Below, one piece after another: positions 27,986 through 41,200 of a stretch of 64,000 nt of DNA (position 1 is the stretch's first letter; each line of letters opens with the position of its first letter). The notes under the pieces are model-generated. The model did not search any database. It was given only the letters and a program-made list of their open reading frames with translations, and had not been told where the DNA came from. The position numbers and the translations under genes were made by a program. The stretch is from Euptelea pleiosperma (lineage: Eukaryota; Streptophyta; Magnoliopsida; Ranunculales; Eupteleaceae), in the NCBI GenBank assembly GCA_035048495.1, contig CM068553.1:12664520-12728519 (forward strand), written 5' to 3'.

Positions 27986-29560
27986 ATCCCTCATCATTAT
28001 TGATTAGGGATGTGGGCGTGTTGGACGTCCTAAACTGTGGAGGGCGTACTCCAAATCAGATTTTTTGAAAGTAGAGAGGCCTTTAATTGTGTCACATGGG
28101 TGGGGTGGCACTACCTGTTGTTGCCTTATAATAGTATAGATTTGTTGTTTCTTTATGTTATTCATAAAGTATAAATAAAAATTTAATATCTTGAGGGTAA
28201 TGGGTTTTGAACACAAGACCTCAAATCTTTTAAAAGAGGTAAAACATAAGTGTACCTTTGAGGTTCAGGGGTTTTGAACCCATAACCTCAAAGACTTTAA
28301 AAAGGGAGCTATTTAATTTCTTTATTTTCTAAAAACTAACTTAATGAATTTTGAATGAAATTTTTTATAGGGAAAACCTAATGCGAATTCTTTCACTCCC
28401 TATAATTTTTCACAATATTTTAATCCCATGTTGCTTGGAAGGAAAAAAATTTAAAACTTTGATATGAGAAGGTTAGAACTAAAGTATTGGGCATCCCAAT
28501 TTTGTATCCTAGGCCGTGGGCTACGGGCTATTAAAAGACAAACCTATCTTTTTTTATTCAGATACTTTTGATTCTCTCTTATACTTATAATTTAAAATAT
28601 TAATACTTAAATCTATTGAATATTGACATTGAGAATTTAAGATTGTAATTATTCAACCCTTAATGAGAATTATTAAGGATTAAGCAGTTGTATATAAAGA
28701 GAGGTTGAGGGATGTCTTAGAACACACAAAATACATAATACAAAAAATTTCTCTGCAAATATCCAATTTACAACTCTTTCTCTCTTCCTTTTATTGTGTT
28801 TTTCATCTTTTTTAATCTTTTCTTGAGGATAATGCCACTATGAGTTTGTAAATACTAGAGGTTTTGGAGTGTTGCCTATCTTCAGTTGACTATTAAATCC
28901 TAGGGGCAGACGTTTGAACAATAGTCAGCAACATTGTGAAAGTATAACGACGAAATTTACCCTATGATAATGCGTCGAATGCGTGCATCAGCTTCTTCTG
29001 CTAATCTGATAAGTCCATTCCTTTTTTTATTTAATTCTTACTATGCCATTATGTAACCTGCTGAAAATTATTGTCATAGTATATTTTTTATTTTTCTTAT
29101 ATTTGGTAAATTTTTGCTAACGGTTACATAAATAAGGAACTCCTGTTCTAATAATCCAAGCTAGACTTCTAGCCTAAAAACTATTATATGTTACTATATC
29201 AGTCAACATGAGTCCTACTAATATAGATAAATAAATAAAAATTAATTGACAAAACTTTAAAAGTTGGCAGTAGAAATGTTATTTTACCTTACTACACATT
29301 GAATGTTACTTTTTGTCTTAACTAAGGAAAAATAAAGTCAACAAAGAAGAAAATAATCCTACAAAAGATGAAATGAAAGAAGCATGAAAGAAAATATATT
29401 ATTTATATAGATATCACATATTGAATTATTTAGATAATTCTTTATATGAACTTTATTCAATGTTAAAAGTGCTAAGAGACTGTGGGAAAAGTGAAAAAGA
29501 AATCTAAGAAAATCTAATTATATGACTTTTAATAGAAGAAAACAACAGAAAAAGAAAATA
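27986..29560. other. Repeat-rich spacer with an LTR-like leader
   Basis: No gene is supported. GGTTTTGAACAC(A)AGACCTCAAA and its variant GGTTTTGAACCCATAACCTCAAA (28203 and 28269) form a short duplication. At 28690-29000, TATATAAAGAGAGG followed by leader-like sequence resembles the U3/R/U5 of the LTR-like block ending near 16125. This may be the 5' LTR of the Copia remnant that follows. Confidence 0.4.
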
Positions 29561-30800
29561 GTGTAGGGGCCTCGAGAATGGTGTCTAAAGCCAATACAGT
29601 AGAAGACAATAAGAAGAATGGGAATAGAAAACCCAAATGGGCAAATGGGGTTAATGGTTTAGATATCTGCAAAAAAATTAGTCTCTGGATCTCTTTTAAG
29701 CAAGAAAGGATTCAAGTTTGTCTTTGAGTTTGACAAGATTATAATAATTAATAATGGAGTTTTTGTGCGAAAGAACATCTATTTGAGGGTTTGTTCAAAC
29801 TAAATGTAATAGAAGGTAAAAATAATAACGCTTCCATTTCTACATATATGTGTGAATCTTTTAACTTGTGGCATGATAGATTAGGACACGTGAACTATTT
29901 GTCATTGCAAAAATTTATGAACTCAGAATTAATATCTAAATAAACTATAGACAATATATATATATATATATATATGAAATCTAAGTATTTAAAAGAATAC
30001 TTTTAAAAAGACTAGAAGGTTAACAAAACCTTTAGAATCAATTCTTTATGATCTATGTGATCTCAAAAATACTCAAATTAGGAGAAAAAATACTTTCTAA
30101 TATTAATAAATGATTGCATAAAATACTATACGGTGAACTTGCTATGGAGCAAGGACCAGACTATAAACTAATTTAAAATTGCAAATCTAAAGTCGAAAAT
30201 CCATTATGTAAAAAAATTAAAATGCTTAAATCAAATAGATGAGGTAAATATAAATTAACTTCTATTATAATTTTGTGAACTTAATGGAATAATACACCAA
30301 ACTAATGCTTCCTACTCGTCAAAATGAAATAGAGTGACTGAAAGTAAAAATAGGACACTAATTAGACATAATAAATGCCATATTAATAAGATCAAGATTA
30401 CTTTTGAATTTGTAAGGGGAAGCAGTCCATACTGCTTGTTATACATTAAACAAAATACATTTTAAAAAAATAAATAACACCTTGTAAATTTTGGAAATGT
30501 TGAAAGCCTTCTTACAAATACCTTAAAGTGTGTGGGTGTTTAGCCAAGGTGGCAAAAACTAATTCTAAAAAAATAAAACTAGGACATAAAATTATAGGTT
30601 GCCTTTATAGGGTACGCATTGAACAGTAGTGCATATAGGTCTTGTCATCAAATTTGAAGTTAACGATGTTGATGAAAACACCATTATAGAGTCTAGAGAT
30701 GCTAAATTCTTTAAAGATAGCTTTCTATTCAAATTTAACTTGCAAGATAGAATAATAACAAGAACTTCAAAAAGCTTCTAGTAGCCTTTATGAAGCTGAA
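29560..30800 (+). pseudogene. Decayed Ty1/Copia internal region
   Basis: Recognisable pieces are LWHDRLGHVNYLSLQKFMNS (about 29868-29930), the zinc-binding start of Copia integrase, and ESRDAKFFKDSFLFKFNLQD (about 30690-30750), the stretch between integrase and reverse transcriptase. Stops and frameshifts occur throughout, and reverse transcriptase is missing. A family B MITE (30822) sits just beyond its broken end. Confidence 0.6.
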
Positions 30801-30821
30801 AAAGATGTAAAACCTAGCAGC

Positions 30822-31102
30822 AAGGTTTAAAGGAGGCCGTTTTAACGGTTAAACGGACTGGGGGCGTTACCGTTGAAACGGCCGTTAAAACAGATTGAAA
30901 CGGCAAGGGGTAAAAATGAAAAAAAATGGAATTCAACAGATTTTAATGGAATTAAACGGATTTAACGGCCGTTTTTTTCACAAAATTTTTCAGAATTAAA
31001 CGACTGTTTAAACGATTTTAACGGCCATTTAAACGATTTTAACGGGTATTAAAACAAAAAAACGGTCATTTTTTTCAAAACACGACCGTTTTTAAAACCA
31101 TG
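30822..31102. mobile_element. MULE-like MITE, family B (copy 2), 9-bp target duplication
   Basis: The left tip is AAGGTTTAAAGGAGGCCG; the right tip, reversed, is CATGGTTTTAAAAACGG. The interior repeats TTTTAACGG, AAACGG and GGGGGCGTTACCG. The flanks are CCTAGCAGC (30813-30821) and CCTAGGAGT (31103-31111), 7 of 9 identical. Confidence 0.78.
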
Positions 31103-31139
31103 CCTAGGAGTAAAATGACAAAAATAGCTACAAGTTTTA

Positions 31140-31900
31140 GTTATGATTTTATAATACTTGTAACTGAACGAGTGTTGTGTATTACCTCAAATGATCAAAC
31201 GAATTACAAATAATAGCCACCAAGAACACACCACAAATAGAGAAAATCAAATAAAGAACAAGACACAAGCAATTTATGCGGTTCAATTGAAACCTACATC
31301 CACGGGTAATGATGATTATTGGTTCTTAACTATGAAATTATAGAATATAAGATATTCTCTCACACTCTTTCTACAACCTCTCTTCCACTCTCTCAATACA
31401 ATCTCTCAAAAAAACCTTACGGTTTCTAAGGAGTGTTAGTGCAATAAAGAAACCAATAATAAAACATAATCAGAAAGTTTTCGAAATTGATTCCCGTAAG
31501 CTCTTTCAAACCAACTAGAGTTCGTTCGAACTAGGTCGGACTTCATTCGAACCAACCCTGACCAAGAGCACTGAGAATAACTTCGATAACAGACATTGTT
31601 TAGGAAAAATTCAAACCAGGTTGGACTTCTTTCGAACCAACCCTAACCGAACGCAACCCTAAAATCAAGTAGTAAGAAAATTCAAGCCACATCTTCAATT
31701 ATCTCGACTTTGGCTTAAATTTCCTCAAGACACTTAGAAGAGCTTCAATTTGACCACCATCTCCAATCGACCTCGCGAGGCCCTCAAACATGTAGGATAT
31801 TGATTAAGTCCAAGCAATGCTCAAAATTGATCGCTAGAACAACCTTCGTCATCATGTCAGCTGAATTCTTCTCTATGTTAATTTTTTAAGAGAAATTTCA
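31140..31900 (-). other. Probable 3' LTR/UTR of the minus-strand Copia remnant
   Basis: It lies directly downstream, on the minus strand, of the Copia RNase H at 31918. It contains leader-like sequence (CTCTCTCAATACAATCTCTC region near 31390) and duplicated GGTCGGACTTC(A/T)TTCGAACCAACCCT phrases at about 31530 and 31624. LTR ends were not resolved. Confidence 0.35.
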
Positions 31901-31917
31901 CCATCATTTATAATCTC

Positions 31918-33190
31918 TTAGATAAAGTGAAATCGAACGTCAATGTGCTTGATTCTTGCATGATGAATTTGGAACTTTGCCAAATAAATGACACTCTGAC
32001 TATCATAGTGTACATCTATACTCTCCTGAGTAAACCTCAAGTTACCAACTAAACCCCAAAGCCATAAAGCCTCTTTCATGGCCTTAGTCATTGCCATGTA
32101 ATCTGCCTCAGTAGTAGACAAAGCAACTGTCGGCGGTAACATAAACCTCCAACTCACAGGACCACAGGCCATACTGAACACATACCCAGTTGTGGACCTA
32201 CGCCTATCCAAGTCATCTGCGTAATCAGAATCAATATATCCAACAACATGATTTTTACTGTCCTAGTCCCTCTGAAAAACAAGTTCTACATCTACATTAC
32301 CCTTTAAGTACCTCAATAATTACTTCATTGTCTGGCCAGTGTTCCTTCCATATATTTGCCATATGCAGCTAACCACACTGACTACATGCAAACTGTCTAA
32401 TCGAGTGCATACCATAGCATACATTAAGTTATTAAGCACACTCGCATAGGAAACTCTAGACATACAATCCATCCTCTTTCATGCCGGGAAACTGAGATGT
32501 TGAGAGCCTAAAGTATGCAGCCAGTGGTGTACTAACTACCTTGCAGTTTCTCATCTCAAACCTATCAAGCACTTTTTCAAGGTACTTTCAATTCGTTGTG
32601 TCAAATATAATCTGCCCTTCTTTCTCTTTATGTCAATCTCTATACCGAAAAATTTTCGTTGGATCTAAATCCTTCATCTCAAACTCTCTGCCAAGTTGAA
32701 GCTTTAATTTATTAATTTGACATACTCCTAGCAACAATGAGCATGTCATCAACATAAAGTAATGGATACATAAATGTTCCATCAGAAAGCTTCTCCAGAT
32801 AAAAACTATTGTCATAATCACTCTTGGTGTATCCCTATCGTATCTTAAATGTATCAAATCTCTTGTACCACTACCTAGGCGACTGCTTAAGGCCATACAA
32901 TGATATCTTCAGCTTGCAGACATAATCTTCTTTCCCAACAACTTTGTACCTCTCAAGTTGACACAGAGAGATATCTTCCTCTAAGTTTCTATAAAGGAAA
33001 GCTGTCTTGCCATCGAGTTACTCAAACTCTAAGTCAAGAGATGTCATTAAAGCCAACAACACATGGATCGAAGTATGTTTCACAACTAAAGAGAATACTC
33101 CATTGTAATCAACACCTTCCATTTGCGAATAGCCCTTGGCTACCAACCGTGCCTTGAATCTATCTCCGCGTGTTTCTAGAATACTTAAGT
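31918..33190 (-). pseudogene. Ty1/Copia reverse transcriptase - RNase H remnant
   Basis: On the minus strand, 31918-32211 is an almost intact RNase H segment with [40 protein letters not shown] and [12 protein letters not shown], the classic Copia words. Upstream, 32633-32896 carries reverse-transcriptase phrases (LYVDDM-equivalent decayed to LMTCSLLLG, then LGREFEMKDLDP). More RT-like text extends to about 33190 on the same strand. Frameshifts divide the parts. The orientation is opposite to the Copia remnant at 29560. Confidence 0.8.
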
Positions 33191-33259
33191 CTTTAGCTTA
33201 TATACTCACTAGCACCTAACCGCCTTTTTAAGGGGCAATTAGTTAGGAATGGGTTCTAA

Positions 33260-33440
33260 AGACTACCTATTTTGACTACCAAATTTTCACACCTCTTCTC
33301 GGGCGTGGATTCCGAGACTCCAATTTGATAGTGCTTAGTTGGCATTTACTTTTGCCAAAGCAAAACCATTGTTGGAACTTGGATTCTCAGAATCCACCCG
33401 AGAAGAGGTATGAAAATTTGGTTGTCAAAAAAAGTTGTGC
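33260..33440. mobile_element. Palindromic MITE (family D)
   Basis: The left arm CCAAATTTTCACACCTCTTC, continuing TCGGGCGTGGATTC, is matched on the right, reversed, by CCAAATTTTCATACCTCTTC, continuing TCGGGTGGATTC. Its GGATTCTCAGAATCC centre resembles family C (5883, 59270), so the two may be related. Target duplication not resolved. Confidence 0.6.
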
Positions 33441-35000
33441 GTGGATCCCGACCCAATTAGTTAATGGGGTACCCATTGACACCCTTATCTATAAGACCAG
33501 AACCGCTTATATCATTGGGTCTGGTTAAAATAGGGTGTTTATGTAGTTTATAGGGGTATTTGGGTATAAATGTATCATATGGGCCTACATGTAATGGGCT
33601 CTACTGTATGATTTAGTCACCACTTGGGGAAAAAGTTGAAAGGATTGGGCATACCTTTATTGATTTAGAAGTAATTTTGGAGGTGGCCCACGAATTGGAT
33701 AATAGTCAGATAGCTGACTTGGTGGGGACATGGTATTGGACAGAGAGAGACATGTAGGGCCTATTTTTTTTATTTTTTTTTCTAGGATGATGGACAGCAT
33801 GTTCATCATATCATAGCCATTATTGCTTGAATAAATTATATATTAAGGTGGAGTTTTGCTTATTAAAAAAAATGAAGAGTTCAAATAGGAAGGTTTGAGA
33901 TTGGAAATGAAAGGACTTTCGTGCCTAGAATTATGAATTTTGACTTTGACTTAATAAAGCTTTAAAAAAAAACAAATGATAAAGAAGTGAAGCAAGTAGA
34001 AAGGGCGAATTTTATCTGCGATTTTTTTCTTTTACGTATTTTTAGATTTAGAAAGGGTGATATTGACACGCCTTATCTTGACATGCTATTTGACACACTT
34101 AGGTTGGGTTGGGTTGGGTTGGGTTGGGCCACATTCAGATGAATAAAAAATAATATTTAGTGTCCGTATAAAAATTGTATATTTTAAAAAATATACAATT
34201 TCAAAAAAGAATATTTGTGCTGGTGTCATGTTTTTATAGACATAGAAGTCCGTATAAAAACTTAGATGTGCCCATCATCCAGACCGTCCAAATGATTAGC
34301 AATCACTCAAGTGTACCCAGATCACTTGATTAGCTCCGATTATCGACGGAAGGAGAGCAAGTGAGCTACAAAAAGAAACCTGGAATTCAATTTAAACAGT
34401 TATTTCTATGCAACCAAACACCACGTGAAGGCTCGACTTTTTGCATGATCAAAAAGATCATAAAGAGTGCTTCATCATTGTGATTTGCTGAGGAACAGAA
34501 ACAGATGTAGCAAAGGTAGTCAAGCCCCACCATTAAAAGATGGTTATAACCATCTAAAACCAACAGATACAACTTTCTTATTTCATTTTCCCTCCGTATT
34601 AAAAAGAATATGGATCAGAAAATCAGATGGTAATCATCATGCACTTGGATTAGTTTTTGGCCAACAAGGTCGTCACCTAGGCAGGATTGAGCAGATGGTT
34701 GATCATGTTTGCAGTAGAAAGATACTTTCCTCTTCTTGAGAGTAATTGATTTTCTCCACCCAGGATATCAGCTTCAGTGAAGAAGCTACAACTAAACACT
34801 ATTAATTGCAGGCCCATTTGGATCCAGATATAAAGAAATATTTTACCAAATATTAGCTTTCACCAGCAACCAAAACTTTGTGAATCATATTTGGAACAAA
34901 TTAGCAAGTTTCGGATGCAAGAAAAGTTCTGCTGCAAGAACACAATTTAAAAGTAAAACTGAGTCTGATCGCAAAACTCACGCCTTCCGTGTGTAAATAG
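33441..35000. other. Intergenic 3' of the RIN2-like gene
   Basis: This holds a (GGGTT)n short tandem run at about 34104-34128 and no supported gene. An AATAAA on the minus strand (rc of 35008-35013) is a plausible poly(A) signal, about 280 bases after the RIN2-like stop codon. Confidence 0.35.
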
Positions 35001-35290
35001 AACAAAGTTTATTTGAAACAGAACCATGATTTTCACAATTTTCGGACATCAGATATGGGTTTCCATAAGTAGCTCCTGATATAATAACTTGCCTCAGTAT
35101 ACAGATATTGAGGCGTATGTATAAGTGAAAAAGTAATGACAAAAAAGAGAATTGTTTCTGCTGCAATTCAAGAGCCTCTTAGTAGTATCCATGTCACCTA
35201 CCTTTTGATGCTTAGAATGTACAGGGCTTGTAGTCTCCTCGAGTTCTTCAAGCACGTGAGTTGGAACACGCAAGGAAATACAATGTGTAG

Positions 35291-38200
35291 TCACATTTGG
35301 AGAAGATTATTCACAGTAACAGCAACGTTGTTTGTTTGCTGTAAGTCCTGCGAATGTTTGGACATGTTTGATGAGATGTCATAAAACAAAGTATTCTTGT
35401 AATAATCTTGGTATACGAAAAGTTGGACAGAAATAGCACACAGCTGCAAAAGCTTGAATTGTGTCAAGGTGAGTAATGAATTTTATTTGAAATATTCATT
35501 TATGTACAGAGAGTGCTAATATAAATGTATCCGTGTGTAAGTAAATGCCATAACTGATCAAGTCAAGATTGACTTAAGTAGCCACCTAATCATATATGCA
35601 ATACCCTGAAAAATTCGTCAAAGGCTAACCAAGTCACACACTATTTGGCAGGAGTAAGATACAGCTATGCAATTAAAATTAATAATACCTGAAAAATTAT
35701 TTCGTCGGGAATGTGGGGCAGCACCTCCCGTACCGTGTCTGCCATGGCAAGTATACTTGATATGTTATCATTTACAGAGGGCGAGGGGTTCCTGAAACGT
35801 AAACCGCCAGTGTTTCCAGTGTATCTTACAGCAGCAGCAGCTGCTGCTGCTGCAGGAGGAATTGAGGAACCGGAGGCAGCCTGAGGGTGTGTCGTAGACC
35901 AAAGGCTCCACGAGGCATCTTCAAGAGCTGTCTGGGCATAAGTTTCACCCACAGATGCAAGATGCCGCATCATCATCTGTACTCTGCCCAACCCAACTGA
36001 TCTAATTGCGGTAGATGGACCAGCACCATCAAGACCTTGGCTTGGCAAAGGATGCGCCCAAGTTGAATCCAGACCCACTCCTCTGCAGAGAAACCATTGC
36101 TCGTAACAGTAGTAAAACACAGAAACTACAAGACACGATAGAAGCAAGGAACTGAACCTCCATGGAATGCTTTCAAAAGGGGTCTGTGGCTGGTTAGGAG
36201 ATGTCCCTATAGGCAGGCCATGCCCAGGTGTGTTTTGCCGGTCCAATCCAGAACTAATTTGATGGGCAAGTTGCTCATCATTCAAGATTTCTCCAGCGTG
36301 GGAGTAAGTAATATCTTCAGTTCTACCCACAAAAAGTGGTCTTCGACAAGTTGGGCAAGAATACATCTCACTTAGACCTTGATCCAACCTGGTATTATTA
36401 GGTAACCTCAGCATCAGAAAAGTAGAGATGATCCAATCACAAATAGAAATAAACAATGGCCTATCAAGAAAAAAGGCAGAGTATCAATATATTAAAACAC
36501 TAGAGAAAGAAGGTAATATTTGCATCAGAGTTGGGAGAGAAGAAGCCATCCTCAAAATGGGACCCAAAATCTGGGTTCCCCATGCCTGAGATTGCCTAAA
36601 ATGGACGACCCTTAGCCATCCACCCTGTCCCGTTTTTTATTATCAGATAACAGAAGACGAATGGTTCGGCAAAAGTCTCTTGATTGGGTGTTCTGATTAT
36701 AAGATCAGGTCAATTTTTGTCCCATGAGATTTCCTTGCAATGTCATCTGATAGTTGGCCCCACCCCACCCCCACTGTGAGCTACATCTGGGAGAGGCAGG
36801 ATGACAGCTTCTTGCTATCACCTCGTACCAATGCAAGCTTCTCATAAAAATTAGAAGTCCCAAATAGAGCAACAAAGTGAAACTAAATTCAGAAAACTAG
36901 CAAATTAGCAGCTTTGGCAAAATGCAGAAGAGACAACAGTAATAAGACCCCAAAGTAAATGATAGGCACGTAGATCATACCAAGACCTCAAGCACGCAAG
37001 ATGGAAAAGGTGATTACAGGAAAGCCTTTTAGCCTTAGCCATTGGTTCCTGTGATTTGCACAATTCATCACCTCTGGAAGAGCCATGGAAAATAAGACAT
37101 AACAGAAGAAATGTGAGAAACTAAGCGTACCCTACAAATTGCACATTCATCATCATACGCTTGCAACTCTTCAGATGTCGCATCAGGAAGTGCCCCATGA
37201 AGGGAACTTAGAGCAATTCTCAACTTGATGAATCCTTTAACACGCTTTATAACTGCACCTGCCAATGCCTGTTCATTGTGTACACTGAACCGATGAGTAT
37301 AAAGAGCAGGAATAGTGGTTGTCATCATGATTCAATTTGAAGGATATTACACCATTGCAGTACAAGTGGAATGAAAGCATTTACGCGTATATTTAGGAAA
37401 AGGACTGCATCCACAAGATGGAATGCCATGCCATGAAGCCACCAAATATGCAAGTAATGACCGAGTGCCATTAACAAGGTCATTATGTCCAGGAAAAAAC
37501 CGACATTCCGAATAAGAATGCCCTTCCATTCCCATAAAGAACCTGCAGTCACACTTTGCAATTAAGAACCCCAAAAAGAAATCTAAAGCACTTCAAAAAA
37601 TTTGAGAAGCATCACACCATTATAAACATAAATCAAACAACTACAATTGTCTTGAGTCAAAAAAAAGTTACAATTATTGCAAAATATATCATCATCATCA
37701 TCATCATAATCATCATCATCATCAATGTCTTATCCCAACTATCTAGGCAAAAGATATAAAAAACAAAATCATAAAGATCCTGAATCTTTGCATGACAACA
37801 GAGACGGATTGAATATTGTAAGAATCTCATTCAAAGCCAGCAAACTTATAATCAAAAGGAAAAAATAAAAAGGCAAATGATATGTTTTAGTACTGTTATT
37901 TCTCAAGATAGATATTTTCCCTATTCTGTTTTTTTTCCTGTTATTTATTTCTCTTCTATGTGACCTACCCGTATATGCTGTCAGTTATTTATTCCTATAA
38001 ATGTATATTTTCACATAAAACGAAACATCATTTAATGCAATAACAAAATCAACCCACCAGAAGTCATTTATAGCAGTAACAGAATCAACCCTCCCAGCAC
38101 TAACATTTTCAGTGTCCATATTCTTTATGTTTGGTGCAAGTAAGATGAATCACAGGAGACTTCTACAAGACCATGTCATGAGTTGAAAACAACTGCAAAC

Positions 38201-41200
38201 AGACTAAGATTGTAAATAATAAAATGGAACCATTGAGCAATGCACACCCCTAAAGCACCACTCTCAGTACATGATTTATGTGCCCACACGCATGAAGAAT
38301 AATTAAATTTTCAGACATACCTGCTGTTGTTCTATCAAAAAATTGGGATCTTTGGCAATCTGAGTTGCTTTCCACTGAATGACGGTGCCACATTTCAAGG
38401 AGCTGAAATCCATGGACCATAATGGCCTACAGAGTAATTTTGCATACCAAAGAACCTTATTAGCTCGAGCTTTGAATTCCCAATCATAAAAGTGTAAGGT
38501 CTCTAAAATAAGCTGTTACATCATAAGCTTGCATAGACCTTTAATTAATGTTGGTAGAATTACCTGCAGTGTCTCGAAAGCAATACTGAGAGGCTCGAAG
38601 AATAACAGCAGAAACATAGTTGACCCTAAAGATCTGTATATTAGCATACACACCCTTATCCTGTAAGCCACCGGAACAATGAATAAGGGACATTTTAAAG
38701 ACATCAAATTCCATTAAATTAATGTAAATATGCAACTCTCTTTGGAAGGTTTCGTATATAAAATTGAAGTTTACAAGGAAATGAATAAATATAAATTGCA
38801 AGAGACTTCTGCAAATGAAAAGGTTGTACTGCAGCAAACCATTTCCTGCATATCTATAATAAACCATCATGCAAATGAAATCATATTACTAAATTTGTTA
38901 AAAATGTTCAAACAAGGACATAGATAGGCTTTGATAATCAAATGTATGTTGCTGATGACCGTCTACATCTTCCAATTGACCAACAGGTTCAATCCCTTCT
39001 GTCACCAAATTGTAACTTGTTTCTTTTCCCTGCTGTGTTGTGTGTTTTATCTATTCTGTTGCTATTGTTTTGTGTTGTTTAGGATGGTGGAGGAGGCGTC
39101 CCTAGATTGAGGGGAATAGTAGCAACAGTCAACTAATTTAGTCATGGGAAATATGGGACATATCTCTTCTCTTCCTAGTTATTCTCTTTAGTCTGATGAC
39201 TAATGCAACATTACGAAAGAAGAAATAATGATGGCTATGTCCGTGCTCTTTCATTTCTACTTTGGTACTATGTGGCTATGTGCTTTATTACTTTTAACCT
39301 TTAATATCTTTTGGAATATTATTTTTATCTTCCATTCTTATCAAATATATACTTTGCATATGCGATATGCCTGAGAAACCCCTATCTACTAGGTGTTACG
39401 TAATGCTTTTGATTACATTGGTCTTTTCTGGAAAAACTCCAGAGAACATTATCTACTCCCTCTAAAGGACTGGAGACCTCCTCTAGTCTAGCAAAGAGGG
39501 ACAAACACTCCTCAATCTCCCTACCAATTACCAAACAAACTATTGTGGAAGACCAGGCATCAAACAACTTTTAGACCTCTCCTTTAAAAATAAAGATTGA
39601 CCACCGATCCCTTGATTGGAACCAATCTGTAGAGCATCAGGCATGTATCACCATGTGGGAATCTTGAACAATGGCATAATTAAACCGGAAGGCTTGCTAA
39701 TGCAATCCTTCATCCAAATTGGTAGAAGCCTTTCTTCCAAGCCACCAACCTCTTGTCAAATCTTTCAAAAATAAGTTCCAAATGCTTCTAGATTGAGGCC
39801 GAGGCCCAAGAGAAATCCCAACCTCTCTTCTAGATTGAGGCCCAAGAGAAATCTTGCCGTTCGCGGTTATGCGGACTACTTGGAAGGAGAGGAATCTAAG
39901 GATCTTTGAAGGGAAAGAGGAAGGAGTTGCCAAGATAGTGCTCAAAGTGAAAGCTCTTCTTTTTCTTTGGTCTTATGTTTCTCCCCTCTTTAAAGGATGC
40001 TTTTTTGAATCCCTCGTGTACAGGTGGGACGAATTGTTAGCAGACGATCCTTCTCTTTTGAGGGGGTAACCCACTTTTTGTGTAGTTTGCTGGGGTTTTT
40101 CCCCCTTTAATACCTACATACTTAAATTTCAACCTCATTAAGCTATCATACTTGCATACTTCAACATGACTGTCAAACCTGTATTGTATTGTGTCGATAC
40201 TGATACCAGGACTGGATACTGCATGGATACTTTATGCCACCAATTTACTCATTTTCTATTGTGTTATTGTGTATTTTCTTAACTCTTAACAATTTACTTA
40301 TTCCTTATGTCAATAGGAAGATATGAGTAATGTATTATAACAAATTTTGTTGTAAGAAACTTTGAAAATTTTATTATGTTTTGGCATGAAGTGAATATTG
40401 AAGAAAGGGTCAGGCTCCAGTTACCGCCCTAAAATGACAGGCTCCGGTCATATGACATAATATAGGCCACGTGGCACACTCTTAGAGGACTCTGAGCGTA
40501 TGGAGGTTTGGACAATCCATAAGTGGACCAACAAACCAAAAATCAGCTTGATTAGTGATTTATAGGCATTGGATTGGACTTATTTTCATGGGTTGATCTC
40601 AACTGTGGGAATTTGAGCAATATTTGAGATACAAAGATCCAACCTCTAGAAATCATTAATCAGTATGATTTTTGGTTTGTAGGTCCACCCAGGCATTGGC
40701 CAAACATCCGTACGGTCAGAGTCCTCTAAGAGTGCTCATATTGTGTCCTGTAACCGGAGCCTGTCATTTTAGAGCGGTAACTGGAGCCCGACCCTTAAAG
40801 AAAATACTTAGCTTAAAAAACAAAAAAGTTCAGAACATGGTATGAACATATCATGGGATAACCATATCCGTATCCGTGTCCAGGATTTTGGGAAACAAAG
40901 GGTTGTATGCCTATTTCCCGTAACAATGTCTGTATCCGTATCTTTAATGTTCTAAGAAAAACCAATAGGAGAGGGAAAGATCACATCTGACATTTGAGCA
41001 CTATCAATAGAAGCTACCTAAAAAAGAGGAAAGTCACCCTAAACAGATCTAATGAAAATTTTGACCCTATCCCCTATGCCAATATCATAACGTATATACT
41101 TATCAAAAAAATATATCATAACGTATATAAGGAATGACAAGTATCAATTAATATTGACTAGGATTAGACTGGAATATGATAGATTAGGATCAGTCGGCCT

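Noticed and set aside
34104..34128. (GGGTT)n run resembling telomere repeat
   Set aside because: The plant telomere unit is TTTAGGG; this is a short pentamer microsatellite.
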